DNA of 64,000 nt, taken from positions 682,001-746,000 of the forward strand of contig JBAJFG010000368.1 in the NCBI GenBank assembly GCA_037903475.1, given 5' to 3'. The stretch is from Ancylostoma caninum (lineage: Eukaryota > Nematoda > Chromadorea > Rhabditida > Ancylostomatidae). The notes under the pieces are model-generated. The model had not been told where the DNA came from. It was given only the letters and a program-made list of their open reading frames with translations, and ran no database searches. The number at the start of each line of letters is the position of its first letter. Positions within the stretch are counted from its first letter, which is position 1. Below are positions 1-11,166 of the stretch, in pieces. Position numbers and translations under genes: made by a program.

Positions 1-560
1 GGATACAACTAGAAAACGAAATTATAATATAGTCGCTTTGTAGCCTCTAGTTCACTCGGAGGCGTTCCGAAGAATTTTGTTCGAAACGAAGGACAACTTG
101 AATTGATTTATTGCGTCTTATTTACAACGCTGTGAATACATAGTTCAGTTAAATACAAACTCTGGTTGAGCAGTTACCATTAGGTTTAAAAAAAGAATAG
201 TTCTCAAGAAAAAGTATTCATCTATGCTACACTTATATTGGACTTAACAGCTCGTTTGAGCAAAGCACTAGAACACTTGGTGGGGATTCTCCTGCTTATT
301 CTGATAAATGCAGTTCTTGCCCTGATAATAAGACTATGTAGTTTCTCTTATTACACGGTTAGGTTTTGGGAACGCAATTTTAGATGCCGTGTTCTGAGAA
401 TTCTGAACATTGTAGGACTTTTAGAAATGTATCCAATAAGGATAATGAAAGTTTAGAAATTTCAGAAATGTAGCTGAAAGAGAAAATGAAATACAATCAC
501 GTGTACCACCTCAAAAGGTGGCAGCTGCTACAAAAATGTTTGCTATCGAGGGATGGTCCA
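1..560. repeat. Dispersed repeat, second copy near 26.4 kb
   Basis: Two blocks recur near 26,440-26,680 in the same order: a block around position 30-100 (GTTCGAAACGAAGG-like) and a block around 390-545 (TTCTGAACATTGTAGG, GAAATGTATCC). The copies have diverged, and I found no terminal repeats that define an element. The open frame at 238-456 (72 codons) lies inside the repeat and matches nothing I know, so I do not call it a gene. Confidence 0.5.
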
Positions 561-2765
561 ATCAAGGCTGGGATTGATGAATAGTATCACTTGCTCTATG
601 TCACACAAGGCTGTTGCGGTGGAACTGAGTGGACGTCAGTCGATGTCCAGATCTTATTCGATGTTCTAGCTCACTAATGATATAAAGGAATAGGTCACTT
701 GTCACTAAGAGGCATTCATTCTTGTTGTTCATGCCAGATTTTTGGTGAGAATCCAGGCCGTTTCTAGCGCTTTCCTTGCTAAAATCTCACCTTCATTCTT
801 CAATAGTATCTCGCATCTGACGATAGAGTCACTGCTATCGCATGCATCAATCCTGTGGCGCCCTAGAAAGGTGGCCAATTTCCCCTTTTTCCTCTCAGGG
901 CTGGAATTCATAAAATGGCCACCATGCAAACTAGTGATGATTGGCATGATTAGTTCTTGTGTAGAGATAGCATTGCTAAGAGAGATGGGACGTGAACATT
1001 GGTTCGCTGGCTCAGTTTTGTTTAGCTACACGTGCGCGGAACCGAGCCTAGTTCTCCTTGACCAGAAGTGACGGAACGCCTTCCATTCTAATCGCAGCCT
1101 AAAATTACCAGTGGAGCTACAACTCAACCCTAAGACCGTTCGATGAGTTACCATGTGCTCAGATTTGGAATAATTGTCGAACTACTCCTGGGACAAACGT
1201 TGATGATGGAGAAGAAGAAGAAGAAGAAGAAGAAGAAGAAGAGGTGTCGAACATTGAGGCACACAATTGAGCCACTATCAGTATTTTCGTTCTCTCTTCT
1301 CTATCCTCTTCAGACAGACGCTGATGGTAAGAGTAAAGGAAGCTGGGGATGTAAAAGGACATGAGCCAGAGATCAACATTAAAGAAAAGCTTAGAGAATC
1401 AACATTAAAGAAAAGCTTAGAGAACCATAGAGACTGAACAGGTGGCTATACATACGTACAGCAGCGAGATAAAAAGAGCACAGCACGGACACTGCCGCTA
1501 TAGTCCTCGAGGACTATGGGACCCTGCGTCGCCATCGCTGGCGAATGCCTGAGCATAGCGGCTAGCCCAATGAGTATAGCGGCTACCTGAGTGTGAGCAC
1601 GAACTGCGTATTTTTCATCAAGGAGAGACTTTCACTGTCCATCTTGGGATGAGCGCAGACACTCTAGTTGCTACTTCATTAAATTAAATGAAAGTGCCTG
1701 CCCTGCTGCCAACAATATCAGCTGTCTGAGCACAAAAACTAGCGAAACCTTGTGGAAAGATGGCCTTTGCTTCGCTGTTGCGCACTCTTGCAAAAGTGAC
1801 CTCGCTATTTTGAAAAGCATAAAACTCATTAAGAATTTTTTAAAATCATGCATTATGAAGCCGTATTCCAAAATTTGCTTGGTTAATGGAGCATGGGCCT
1901 TCCACCGCCCCTATGTTCCGCTAAATTTTGTTGATGAAAAAATAATTTCATCGCACTGAACACTGAAAGCTGTGACCCACAATTCGTGCTACACAAGAAG
2001 TCTTCTTACTTTTAGGAACAAACCCGTGCATTGAAGGCAGCACCTTCTCAAATCTTCGTGTTTCAAATCTTGCTTGATTTCGAGGTTTTGAAGGATCTAG
2101 AACTCATATCCAACATTGAAATGGAAAGAAGATACAAGGAATCCGTGAAAATGGCGTACCCTCTCCCTTGCGTCTCATCGCGTACCACTGACACCCATTA
2201 GTCCCGCTATACAGGCGCGGTCTCACGCGCTTTTGAATGAGATGGCTTATCTGACTAAAAGGCCTTTGCTAGCTGGCTCATCGTCATTTCAGAAACATGT
2301 GGAAGAGAATTGGGTTCGCCATTGCGATTAAGATTTTTACGCAGATAAGTCATTAGCCTCTATGTTCGTCTAAGGCCTAAGGCACACTACACAGCGACGC
2401 TGTCGCCGCGACCGTTTAGCACCAGAAATTTTCGCACCACGGCTCCTATGCCAGCACGCTCTTCCATGCCGAATTGCGAACACATCTACCTTGCGCGATT
2501 ACAGGTGCTTTCGACGCGTTAACGCACACAAGCCGCGGCCACTCCCACCAGCGTGCGTCATGAGACCCACGAGCATCAAACGGAGCGCGCTTAGTCGCAC
2601 TGGAACAGCACTTCGATTTCGTGAATTCCCCATGCATTTTCGGGTTTTTCGTTGTTGTATACGAGTTCCACGTCCTTCAAACCCTATAGGCCAGCAAAAT
2701 CTCGAAAACTGGGATCTGCGTGTGTGCTGCCTCTGAACATGAGATCATTCGTGCTTATAACATAA
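561..2765. other. No gene recognised; small repeats
   Basis: I see no convincing exon here. The stretch holds a (GAA)n tract at about 1,209-1,243, a tandem duplication of a 26-28 bp unit at about 1,372-1,424, and a perfect 18-bp palindrome centred on CTCGAG at 1,500-1,517. Confidence 0.5.
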
Positions 2766-2772
2766 TGTGTCA

Positions 2773-3168
2773 CGCATTCATTCATTCATTCATTCATTCA
2801 TTCACTGGTTCATTCATTCATTCCATTCATTCCATCCATTTATTCATTCATTCCATTCACTCCATTCATTCATTCATTCATTCATTCATTCATTCATTCG
2901 TTCGTTCGTTCATTCATTCATTCATTCATTCACTGGTTCATTCATTCATTCCATTCATTCCACACATTTCATTCATTCATTCATTCATTCATTCATTCAT
3001 TCATTCATTCATTTACTGGTTCATTCATTCGTTCCATTCATTCCATTCATTCCATTCATTCATTCATTTACTGGTTCATTCATTCGTTCCATTCATTCCA
3101 TTCATTCATTCCATTCCATTCATTCATTCATTCCATTCATTCATTCATTCATTCATTCAATCATTCGC
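2773..3168 (+). repeat. (ATTC)n microsatellite with higher-order structure
   Basis: About 400 bp of ATTC tetranucleotides are interrupted at intervals by CACTGG or TACTGG and by CATTCCATTC steps. These give a longer repeating pattern of pure ATTC runs alternating with CCATTCATTCC blocks. Two overlapping frames of 149-153 codons here encode only His/Ser/Phe/Ile repeats and are artefacts. Confidence 0.95.
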
Positions 3169-3303
3169 GAATACGGCCTAAAATCAACTCACGCCGGAAT
3201 GTGGATGAAGCAGTGAAGATCGTAGTAAAGGTCGTGCTCATGTAAAATAACCTGATAGTCTGAGACTTTTCTGTATATAAGTGTTTGAAGGCCAAGCCGC
3301 TGA

Positions 3304-6300
3304 ATGTGGAGGTACGACACACCTATTTCCTCTACACAGTTGGTCTTGAATGTATTAGCAGCTGCGTGCGGCTTCAGCCTTCATCTTTACGTTGCGATTC
3401 GAACTATTTTGAATTGCGAGAAGATGTCTCACAATAGAAGATTTGTAGTGGCGATATCAGTGACCTATATCGTTGACTTGGCGATAGAACTACTTCTCAA
3501 TGAGGCGAGTCCACTATACAGCGCTAATGTTTTTTTTACAGCTTTCAGTCTAATTAAGTCGAAAGACAGCTTTCCTTCAGATATACGGTTATGGGTTGGT
3601 CAGCTACGGATTGCAATTCCTTGCTTTTAAGCCGCAATCTGCCAGTTTCTGGTTTGTCCATATTTTAAGAGTTGTCAGAGAGTTGGAAGTTGCCCTGCTG
3701 GCTATTTTTAATGTATACAGAACAACTGTGATTATAAGGCAAGTCATACTCATGTTGACAACGAAGCCACAAAAAGACTAGTCCAACTCAGCATCCGCAT
3801 CAGACGTTACACAGGGCTGCGCATGATCACCGTCCCACTATAAAAAATGGGCATAGATTTTGTGGAAACACTTTCCCCACCAATCTCTTTAGGAACAAAT
3901 CACTACCACCTATGGAAGGAATATCACTAGTTTTGTTGCATAATCTTTCCTGTGGTGTAGTAGATCACAGCTTTCAGACTCTCAAGGTACAACTTTACTG
4001 GCGTTCATTTGACGCACACCTTAATTGATGAAGAGCGTCTCATCACTGAGCAGGTCTGCAATGCTTGAAATTATAGGATACATGAAGGAATTTGTAGAAA
4101 TTATGAAAGGCCTCGCTTCATCCTCATCCGAAGTTTGTCGCGATTTTAGCTGAGCGAGCAATTTTTTTCCTTTTTTCGTGGAAATGAGGTAAAAATCGTC
4201 AATGTCGTGTACAAATATATGGGGTCGTAGTAATTGCGCTTGAACCGACGGTTATAGAGAAAGTTGTGGCCTCGAACAAATGTCGGTTCTCGAAGTTAAC
4301 CGACTTATAACCAGGATATAACCAAATTCTTGTCATCACTTGAACTACATCCACTCCATTTCCACTTATCTGCAAAAGCACTAGCGGCACTAGCGAGGAA
4401 ACGAACGCGCGAAGACATGCGTGCAAGGCAACAATCATCGCACTGAGCCACAGCATTCATGGACATACTATTTCAACCCAGGCAATGACGAAAGAATCCA
4501 ATGGTGTACACCTCACCGCTATTAGTAGATGTTCTCCACGATTAAACCGTTTCCTGTTTCGAATGAAAGGGTGTTCATTTTACAATTCTGAAGCAATAGC
4601 GCATCGGATCTCAAGTGCATTCCTAATATTGCAACTATTTCGCACATAGTGCAGAATTACGTACATAAGCAATGTGTTTGAACCTTTTTGGTCATTTTAG
4701 TGGTGGTTAAGGGCGCGAACGCAAAAATGAAATCACGGATACCGGCAAGATTTGAACCCCGCACCCTCTCGATCATATCCTATCATCTTACCCACTCTAC
4801 CACACAACAACTCATGCTTCGAGGCGGGAGGCGCCTCATAACCGTATAGTATAATATCGACTGGCCAATTGCTGGTATACATGATGTAGAACCCTGTTAG
4901 TCAAAGCTTCAAACCATGTAGGTTTCATTTCAGTCTGTTTCATTAACTTCTCGCACTTGTAAAATGAGACCGAATGCATTGCCAGAGCTATTCGGTTGTT
5001 TTAAACGCAAGAAGAATAATTTGGAACTTAAAACGGAAAGAAACTGCTCAATTTTCCTAATTAATTAAAATATCAGCTTTACGGTTATAATGCGTAGCTA
5101 GGGAAGCCCAAATTTTAACGCAAAATCATGCTGCAATACCACTTACACACTGGTATAACCGGGATCTAAAAAGTCCTCTGGAGGACTTTTTAATAACCGG
5201 GATGTCCCCTCGTCCGCGTCTGAGACATTTGCGCGCTCTCTGCGTGCGCTCTATCAATATCGATATGGCAGTGCCTTTGCGATCCAACAAACCGACGGTT
5301 TTGCAGCGCCCGAGACCAGCATACAAACTGTGGTATAAACTGCCGGTTATATCACGGTTATTGAGACCAAGCCAAAATTCATTTCTTTCAGACCATTTAA
5401 AGATAGTAATGGTTCCTGTTTATAAAGTGTATAACTGCCGGTTCAACCTCCTGGTTAACCGGCAGTTATAGAGCAATTACTACGGCCCATGGTAAATAAT
5501 TAGTTGCCTTTATAAGCTACAAACCACTATGTATACAGCCAGTGAACTCGTCGTTCGTCCGAATGGAGCGCCTACTCATAAAAAGAAAAAACCCAGAAAT
5601 GGAACCTTGTCAGCGTGACTGTCCTCACCCTTGCCTTCGAGTCGTCAGCCTTTTCTCCTTAACGGAGCGAGTTCGAGTACTTGATTCGTGTTATGCTGGA
5701 AAAAAGGCTCGTATGAAAAAAAAACAGGCCAAAATTCAATGTCTGACGATGCCACCGGAGAAAACGATGGAGGGAAATTGGAGGGATATCCCGAAAAATC
5801 ACGGACGGGTGATGCAATATCGCAAGCGTCTGAGAGATCATTGATTGACACCAACGCTTTTTGTTTCGCTACAAGACAACAAGACAGTGAACATTTCTTG
5901 GAGAGGTCGTCCGCGGATGCGCTCCTAAACTTTTCCAGTGCCCTCTCTTATAGTGGGACAGTAATTATGCGCCACTTTGTATAATTCATTACACTCTTTT
6001 TTTAGGCCAAGATTTGCATTTAATCTATGCGTGGTTGTTGTCCTCACATCTGTGGCCTCCTACACGACCTCACTCATTTGCTGGCTTATAGATAGTGTAG
6101 GTGCCTCATCACCATTGAAAAGCAAGATTGATTTGAAACAGAATGTGTAAAGGTTGAGCTGCTATATGTCTCAATACTGATTTTGCCAACAAGCGCTGTG
6201 CCAACGTTCATCTGCTACGTGATCACACGTCGATATTTCAAGAACAGTTCCAGTTCAGAGAAAGTTAGGAAGATGCAGTGTAGGCTATCTCTGGGGTTGC

Positions 6301-6308
6301 TGTTGCAG
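3304..6308 (+). CDS. Putative chemoreceptor-like multi-pass membrane protein, four-exon model
   Basis: I assembled exons 3,304-3,528, 3,581-3,738, 6,006-6,094 and 6,142-6,308. They total 639 bp, or 213 codons, open throughout, and every junction keeps phase. Intron 1 (52 bp) ends TTCCTTCAG. Intron 2 (2.3 kb) starts with the non-canonical AAG/GCAAGT and ends TTTTTTTAG. Intron 3 (47 bp) ends GAAACAG. A donor (CAG/GTGTGT) follows exon 4. The product has about six hydrophobic stretches: near residues 12-32, 47-66, 76-92, 96-118, 130-155 and 160-185. After the last comes a basic loop (YVITRRYFKN) and then KVRKMQCRLSLGLLLQ, which resembles the TM5-TM6 junction of nematode serpentine receptors (srh/sri/str type; inference). 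The 3' end is not settled; the exon-like block at 6,720 may continue it. The start at 3,304 is the first ATG in frame. An inverted-repeat transposon sits inside intron 2. It may be a decaying gene. Confidence 0.55.
4222..5488. mobile_element. Non-autonomous TIR element in intron 2 of the chemoreceptor-like gene
   Basis: The ends are inverted: GGGTCGTAGTAATTGC at the left and GCAATTACTACGGCCC at the right. Inside, the motif TAACCGGCAGTTATA and variants occur several times in both orientations (for example 5,340-5,360 and 5,440-5,470), and a palindrome AAAGTCCTC/GAGGACTTT lies at about 5,171-5,192. No transposase frame is present. The target-site duplication is unclear. Confidence 0.7.
4742..4812 (-). 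other. tRNA-like sequence inside the TIR element
   Basis: On the minus strand there is an A-box-like TGGTAGAGTGGG and, about 35 bp on, a B-box-like GGTTCAAATCT. The spacing fits a tRNA-derived sequence, but I could not fold a full cloverleaf with paired acceptor stem. I read it as a decayed tRNA or SINE head carried by the surrounding element, not a working tRNA gene. Confidence 0.35.
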
Positions 6309-6719
6309 GTGTGTGAATTAGACAATTTCCGTTTTTAATCACTACGTCCTTTCAGAGTAGAAGGTTTTTTTTTGTTCAATTATTTCCCTCACAGCATATA
6401 GAAACTGGGAGCCATTTCTTAAATTCCTCGCGAAAAAAATAATATTACCAGTGTGAGCAAAAGCTTCGAGAAGCTGAGGTCAGGCAAAATGTTTGGGGTT
6501 TTAAATAACAAATTCAAGACGTAGTATGTCTCGAATGCAATTGACGCTCAAAGCTGGCCAAGGATTTACACTTTCTCATGTAATATATATTAACTCCAAG
6601 TAATTGAAATTGAGGAGACTTTCTAAAATCATTCAGAAACCGTCAGGAGAAAGTTATATATGATAGCGTTCTTTTGCTCCTGATTTTTTCTCCAATTCTC
6701 TACAAGCTTGTTCTTTAAG

Positions 6720-6912
6720 ATGCTATTGCAATTGACGTGCAATTTTATTATGTGGACATATTTCGTCGTCATATGGTTCTTCACCGTCATGTTCGCTGAA
6801 GGTGGAACTGTATTCACTGTATTCTTGTTGTATGTAGAGGTGAGATGAGAAACATTTCATATATTCACCAACCTTCGGTGGTATTTCAGGGAACAGAGAC
6901 ACTGTTGACGAA
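6720..6912 (+). pseudogene. Two exon-like blocks of a membrane protein, uncertain
   Basis: Block one (6,720-6,839) reads as a 40-residue hydrophobic segment (NFIMWTYFVVIWFFTVMF) and ends in a donor GAG/GTGAGA. A 50-bp intron ending TATTTCAG leads to block two (from 6,890), which reads GTETLLTK. Both junctions are phase 0, as is the donor after exon 4 of the chemoreceptor-like gene, so this could be its continuation. A diverged copy with the same exon-intron layout lies at 36,485-36,760 with stops. The block after 6,912 runs into a purine-rich insert that the copy lacks. Confidence 0.35.
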
Positions 6913-6977
6913 GTTCGTAATAAATTTCACGCTCCTTCACTCCAATGAGTTTCTGTTTGCTGATTTGAACTTTTTGT

Positions 6978-7082
6978 GGAGCGAGGGGAGGGTTGTATTC
7001 GATGCTGGGGAGGAGAGAGGGAATGGGGGAAGGGGGGCGGGGAGCGGGAGGGGCGGAACGTGCCACTTGGGAAGGGGGAGAT
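6978..7082 (+). repeat. G-rich purine tract
   Basis: Dense runs of three to six G, separated by one to four bases, cover about 100 bp. This is the composition expected of G-quadruplex-prone DNA. It lies within a segment of about 160 bp that the paralogous copy near 36.7 kb lacks. Confidence 0.7.
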
Positions 7083-7149
7083 GCTCTTGAAATGGAAACA
7101 ACATTGGCGGAGATCTTCCTCCTATAGCAGTGCACGGCCACTTGCATAA

Positions 7150-8700
7150 ATAAACGTGCATTCAGCTATTTACGTACATTCATATGCTTTGGATGTACCT
7201 CACTAATGTGTAAAAGGTAAGAAAAGTAAAGGTGATTCGGGACTGCCTATACGTTGAGCAGCGCAATGGAAATGCTCCAGGCGTAGAAAGCTTGCCTGGA
7301 GAAATATTCTGGAGGCTATGACTCTGGGAGGTCTTGGAGGACCCCAGCGAAGTACAGCCTTCATCAATTGATTCGAAATTTGTGGAGGCGAAAGACTAAG
7401 GAGGTGATATTGGAGTGTGAAACTATGGATGCACGCTGCTTTCTTCATCTTCATCAACATGTTATTGGAGAACTATGCTCATCTGTTTGAAGTGCCTTAG
7501 ATAGAAATTCATTACTCGTATACAGGTCATATATTGCTTAGCAAACTTCAATTTTCGGTTAAAGACAGCACTCACGCTAAAAAACGCCGTTGATTTGTTC
7601 ATGAAATTTTGCTCTAGAGACTACTTTTGTGCCCCTAGTAGAGAAAAAACATCCAACAAGACAAGGTTCGCGAGAAACACTGTGTTGCATATTGCCAATG
7701 AATGCCCATGTGGACGAGATTTATCGCCTCAGATGGGTGCGCTCACCGAGGTGTCGAAGGAATCACCGCTATAGGAAAAGAGAATGGGGGCTGTTGAGCA
7801 TGGCGAGTGCATTTGTACATTGTACGAGTATTATTACTCGAGTAACTGCACGATTCCTGCACGATTCGGAGTGATTCCTTTTGCAGTTACACACTAATTT
7901 ATGGCACCTTTAAAATAAGTACAAATGCTATGAAACTTTCGTCAGCGTGTGTGTTGTTTTTTTAAAGAAATTTGAAGACTGCATATGATCTTTGAAAAAA
8001 CTGGAAGACTGCTGACTAAAGCCTGGAATTGTGAGGAAGGGCAACATCGAACAAATTCTCAGAGAGCTGAAATCCTGACAGGGGAGGGGGTGTACGGTAG
8101 ACCCACTGGGCCGCAGGCCACCCACTCCAACCTCATTTTGTCAAGGCAACGACCACAAGAAATTTTTTGTGATCAAGCTCAGCCTTACGTGCGGAAAACA
8201 CCGAGTTACGAAGTGATGGGGGTGGGCCTGATTTGTTCGCCGAGATATAATATAGTAGATATAATATAGCCCAGATATAATATACCGAGTCAAAGCGCAG
8301 AGAAGCTTCGTGGCGCTTTGCTAAAAGGAAGCATAAAACCCTGCGTCGAAGCACCGTTACAGCGGCGCTTGGACTAGGACCCGTGAGTCACGTAAGTCTT
8401 GCCTCGTCTCTAGTCCAGCGCTTCACGGATGACGGCGACTTTCTGCGAATTGGCTCCAGAACTTCTTGACTCCAAACTTTTTTTCTTGCCAATTATGGTA
8501 ACCGGTGTTTTGTGAAGATCCCTTTTCAGTAGCTGAGAGAAAATGTCATGACTCTTTGACTTTCTTTTTCAAGCAAATCGCTGCATTTGACCCAAAATTC
8601 CCTATGCCGCTAGGGAATAAGTCGCTGCTTTTATTTGGTTTATTGCGTCTTATTTACTATGATATAGACACACAATTCAGATAGGCAGTTCAGATGGGTA
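7150..8700. other. No gene recognised
   Basis: Short open frames (60-94 codons) occur on both strands, but none has exon borders or a protein pattern I recognise. A small block of ATATAATATAG repeats lies at 8,245-8,285. The segment around 8,640-8,660 (TTTATTGCGTCTTATTTAC) repeats one at 105-124. Confidence 0.5.
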
Positions 8701-8718
8701 TGAGGCGTTCTGCTTTAC

Positions 8719-8985
8719 AGTCTGGTAGCCCAGAACGCGCACCAGAGTGAACTTTGTGTGCAATTGCGACCGCAGTGGTTTTGGCCGGGCGATCAACTTT
8801 TCGATCCATTTTTAGGCTTTCTTTTATAAGTTTTGGTATGTTTTTGATATGTAGGTGATGTGATTCCTTCCATTTTGATGTTTCGATGCTGTCTCCCATG
8901 GAACCGGCTGGTAGGCAGGCCGATTCCACTGCGGTCGCAATTGCACACAAAGTTCACTCTGGTGCGCGTTCTGGGCTACCAGACT
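8719..8985. mobile_element. MITE with about 60-bp near-perfect terminal inverted repeats
   Basis: The left arm starts AGTCTGGTAGCCCAGAACGC and the right arm is its reverse complement for about 60 bp, around a unique core of about 145 bp. The element is 267 bp. The ends (AGTCTG) resemble those of the 28.4-kb MITE. There is no coding capacity. The near-identity of the arms suggests a young insertion or strong folding. Confidence 0.85.
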
Positions 8986-9174
8986 ATAGATTGATAGGTG
9001 CACAATAGCCAAGCTTCCATCCAACATCTTATCCGTTAGTTCGTTAGTTTTGCTTTGCGAATTCACACCTTCCTACACCTTTCCTCCACGTCAAAAGACC
9101 ATCGAATGCAACAGAATTAGGCTTAAGAGCGGCCATTGCGGGTGTTTGTCAAAAAATTCTATCATGCCATTTCA

Positions 9175-10971
9175 TCTATTAAACAAAGCGCCGTAAGGGG
9201 GCTAGAGCGGTTAGAGATACGGGGCGGCACTCATAGACACCGCAATCTTGAGGCGCAGACTGTGGGGCGAAATGGCCGATTTCCATGGACGCAGCCACGT
9301 TCGTTTCGGGACTCGCAATTACGTCACTGCTGGCTCTCCCGCATGCACGAGTTAGCGGTTTCATCACCTTCGCTGGCGGTCTCGCCACATAGGAGTGAGG
9401 GAGTGTTTACGAGCTTTCAGGCTGCACAATGTACGCAGCAGGAAAACCAGCCTTCCACTGTTGCGACGCTTTGTGCACCTGCAGGGAGAAATGGGCCGGG
9501 GTTATGAGAGCCACAGCGTCTCGGAAACTTCGGTGAGGCTGGACCTACGCGGTCGCCTCGTCTGATGGATGCTATAGTCGCATCCCCTGCTGAATTCTCG
9601 CAGCGATTGTGTAGTCACGACATCCGTTCGTTTCGAGAAAGCTTCTGCATTAACAAAGAGTAAAAGCCTCTGAATATGAAGGCGTGTATCCAAACAACTA
9701 TGTACGGGTACGGGTCCAGCGATGAGAAAGGGCCCGCCGTGGCCCAATGGTGCAGCGGACGCCGAAATACGGGTCCACCAATGGAGAAAGGGCCCGCCGT
9801 GGCCCAGTGCTGTTGGGAACGCCAAGATATGGGTCCACCGATGGAGAAAGGGCCCGCCGTGGCCCAGTGCTGTGGGGAACGCCAGGATACGGGTCCAGCT
9901 ATGGAGAAAAGGTCCGCCGTGGCCTAGTGATGCGGGGGACGCCGAGGTAGGGGTCCACCGATGGAGAAAGGGCCCGCCGTGGCCCAGTGCTGTGGGAAAC
10001 GCCATGACACGGGTCCACCGATGGAGAAAAGGCCCGCCAGGGCCCAATGGTGCGGGGGACGCCAGGATGCGGGTCCACCGATAAAGAAAGCCAGTGGTGT
10101 GGGGGACGCCAGAACACGGGTCCACCGATGGAGAAAAGGCCCCTCCCCCGTGGCCCAGTGGTGTGGGGACGCCAGGATATGGGTCCACCGATGGAGAAAA
10201 GGCCCCCCGTGGCCCAGTGGTGTGGGGGACGCCAGGATACCGGTCCACCAATGGAGAAAAGGCCCGCTGTAGCCCAATGGTGCGGGGGACACCGAGATAC
10301 AGGTCCACCGATGGAGAAACGGCCCACTGTGGGGGACACCAGGATACGGGTCCACCGATGAAGAAAGGGCCCGCCGTGACCCAGTTGTGTGAAGGACGTC
10401 AGAACGGGTCCACCGATAGAGAAAGGGCCTGCCGTGACCCAGTTGTGTGAAGGACGTCAGAACGGGTCCACCGATAGAGAAAGGGCCCCCCGTGGCCCAG
10501 TGGTGTGGAGAACGTCAGGATACGGGTTCACTTAAGTCCGATAGTGTTGAGAATGCCAGGATGCGAACCCGCCCCTGGAGAACGGATCCGGCTTGCCCTA
10601 ACTGTGAGGAAGGCGCCAGAATACGGGCGCTCTGATGGAGGAAGGGCCCGCTGCGGCAAAGTAGTCTGGAAAACACTCGGATACGGTTTCGCCTTGTCCA
10701 ATAGTGTGGGGAACGGCAGGATACAGTTCTGCCGATGGAGAACGCGTCTGCGTTAGCACGGTAGTGAGTAATACGCACGAATACGCCATACAATGGAGAA
10801 CGAACTTCTCATGCTCATACTCAACTCATAAGAAGGACTTCATGTTTGGGCCCATTGGAAGATTGGTTCTGCTTTTTTATCAATTTTCTAGAGATTTGGC
10901 AAGTGTGAATGTTTGCACATGTCCCAAGTGGCTGCACCACCCCACTTTCTAGCGTCCCGAAGGGGCGCTAG
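9175..10971 (+). mobile_element. Helitron-like element, family A, copy 1 (complete ends)
   Basis: The 5' end is TCTATTAAACAAAGCGCC, preceded by A (9,174). The 3' end is a hairpin, CTAGCGTCCC-GAA-GGGGCGCTAG, finishing in CTAG and followed by T (10,972). These are the hallmarks of Helitrons: 5' TC, 3' hairpin with CTRR, A/T target and no target duplication. Size is 1,797 bp. The interior carries a 60-bp minisatellite. No Rep/helicase gene is present, so it is non-autonomous. Confidence 0.85.
9702..10760 (+). repeat. 60-bp minisatellite of Helitron A copy 1
   Basis: About 17 units contain GGGTCCACCGATGGAGAAAG, then GGCCCGCCGTGGCCCA, then TGTGGGGAACGCCAGGATAC. The period is exactly 60 bp over the first ten units; later units shorten and diverge. 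The frames of 80-268 codons over it exist only because 60 is divisible by three. Confidence 0.95.
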
Positions 10972-11166
10972 TCATCACAAATTGGCGATTTCATACTCGA
11001 TTTTTTAATCCAATTACCTCTCATGTTGTGTAGCTCAGCCTCACTCGCGATCATGCTGAGTGAATATGAATTGTACGGTAGAAATTTCATCACCTGTAGA
11101 ACTCTCAGGAATGCCACAGGAAATGCATCGAAAACATGGATACATTAGCGCCGTGCGCTTTACAAA

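Noticed and set aside
2720..3216. 153- and 149-codon frames of His/Ser/Phe/Ile repeats
   Set aside because: They follow from the ATTC tetranucleotide repeat, and two frames are open at once.
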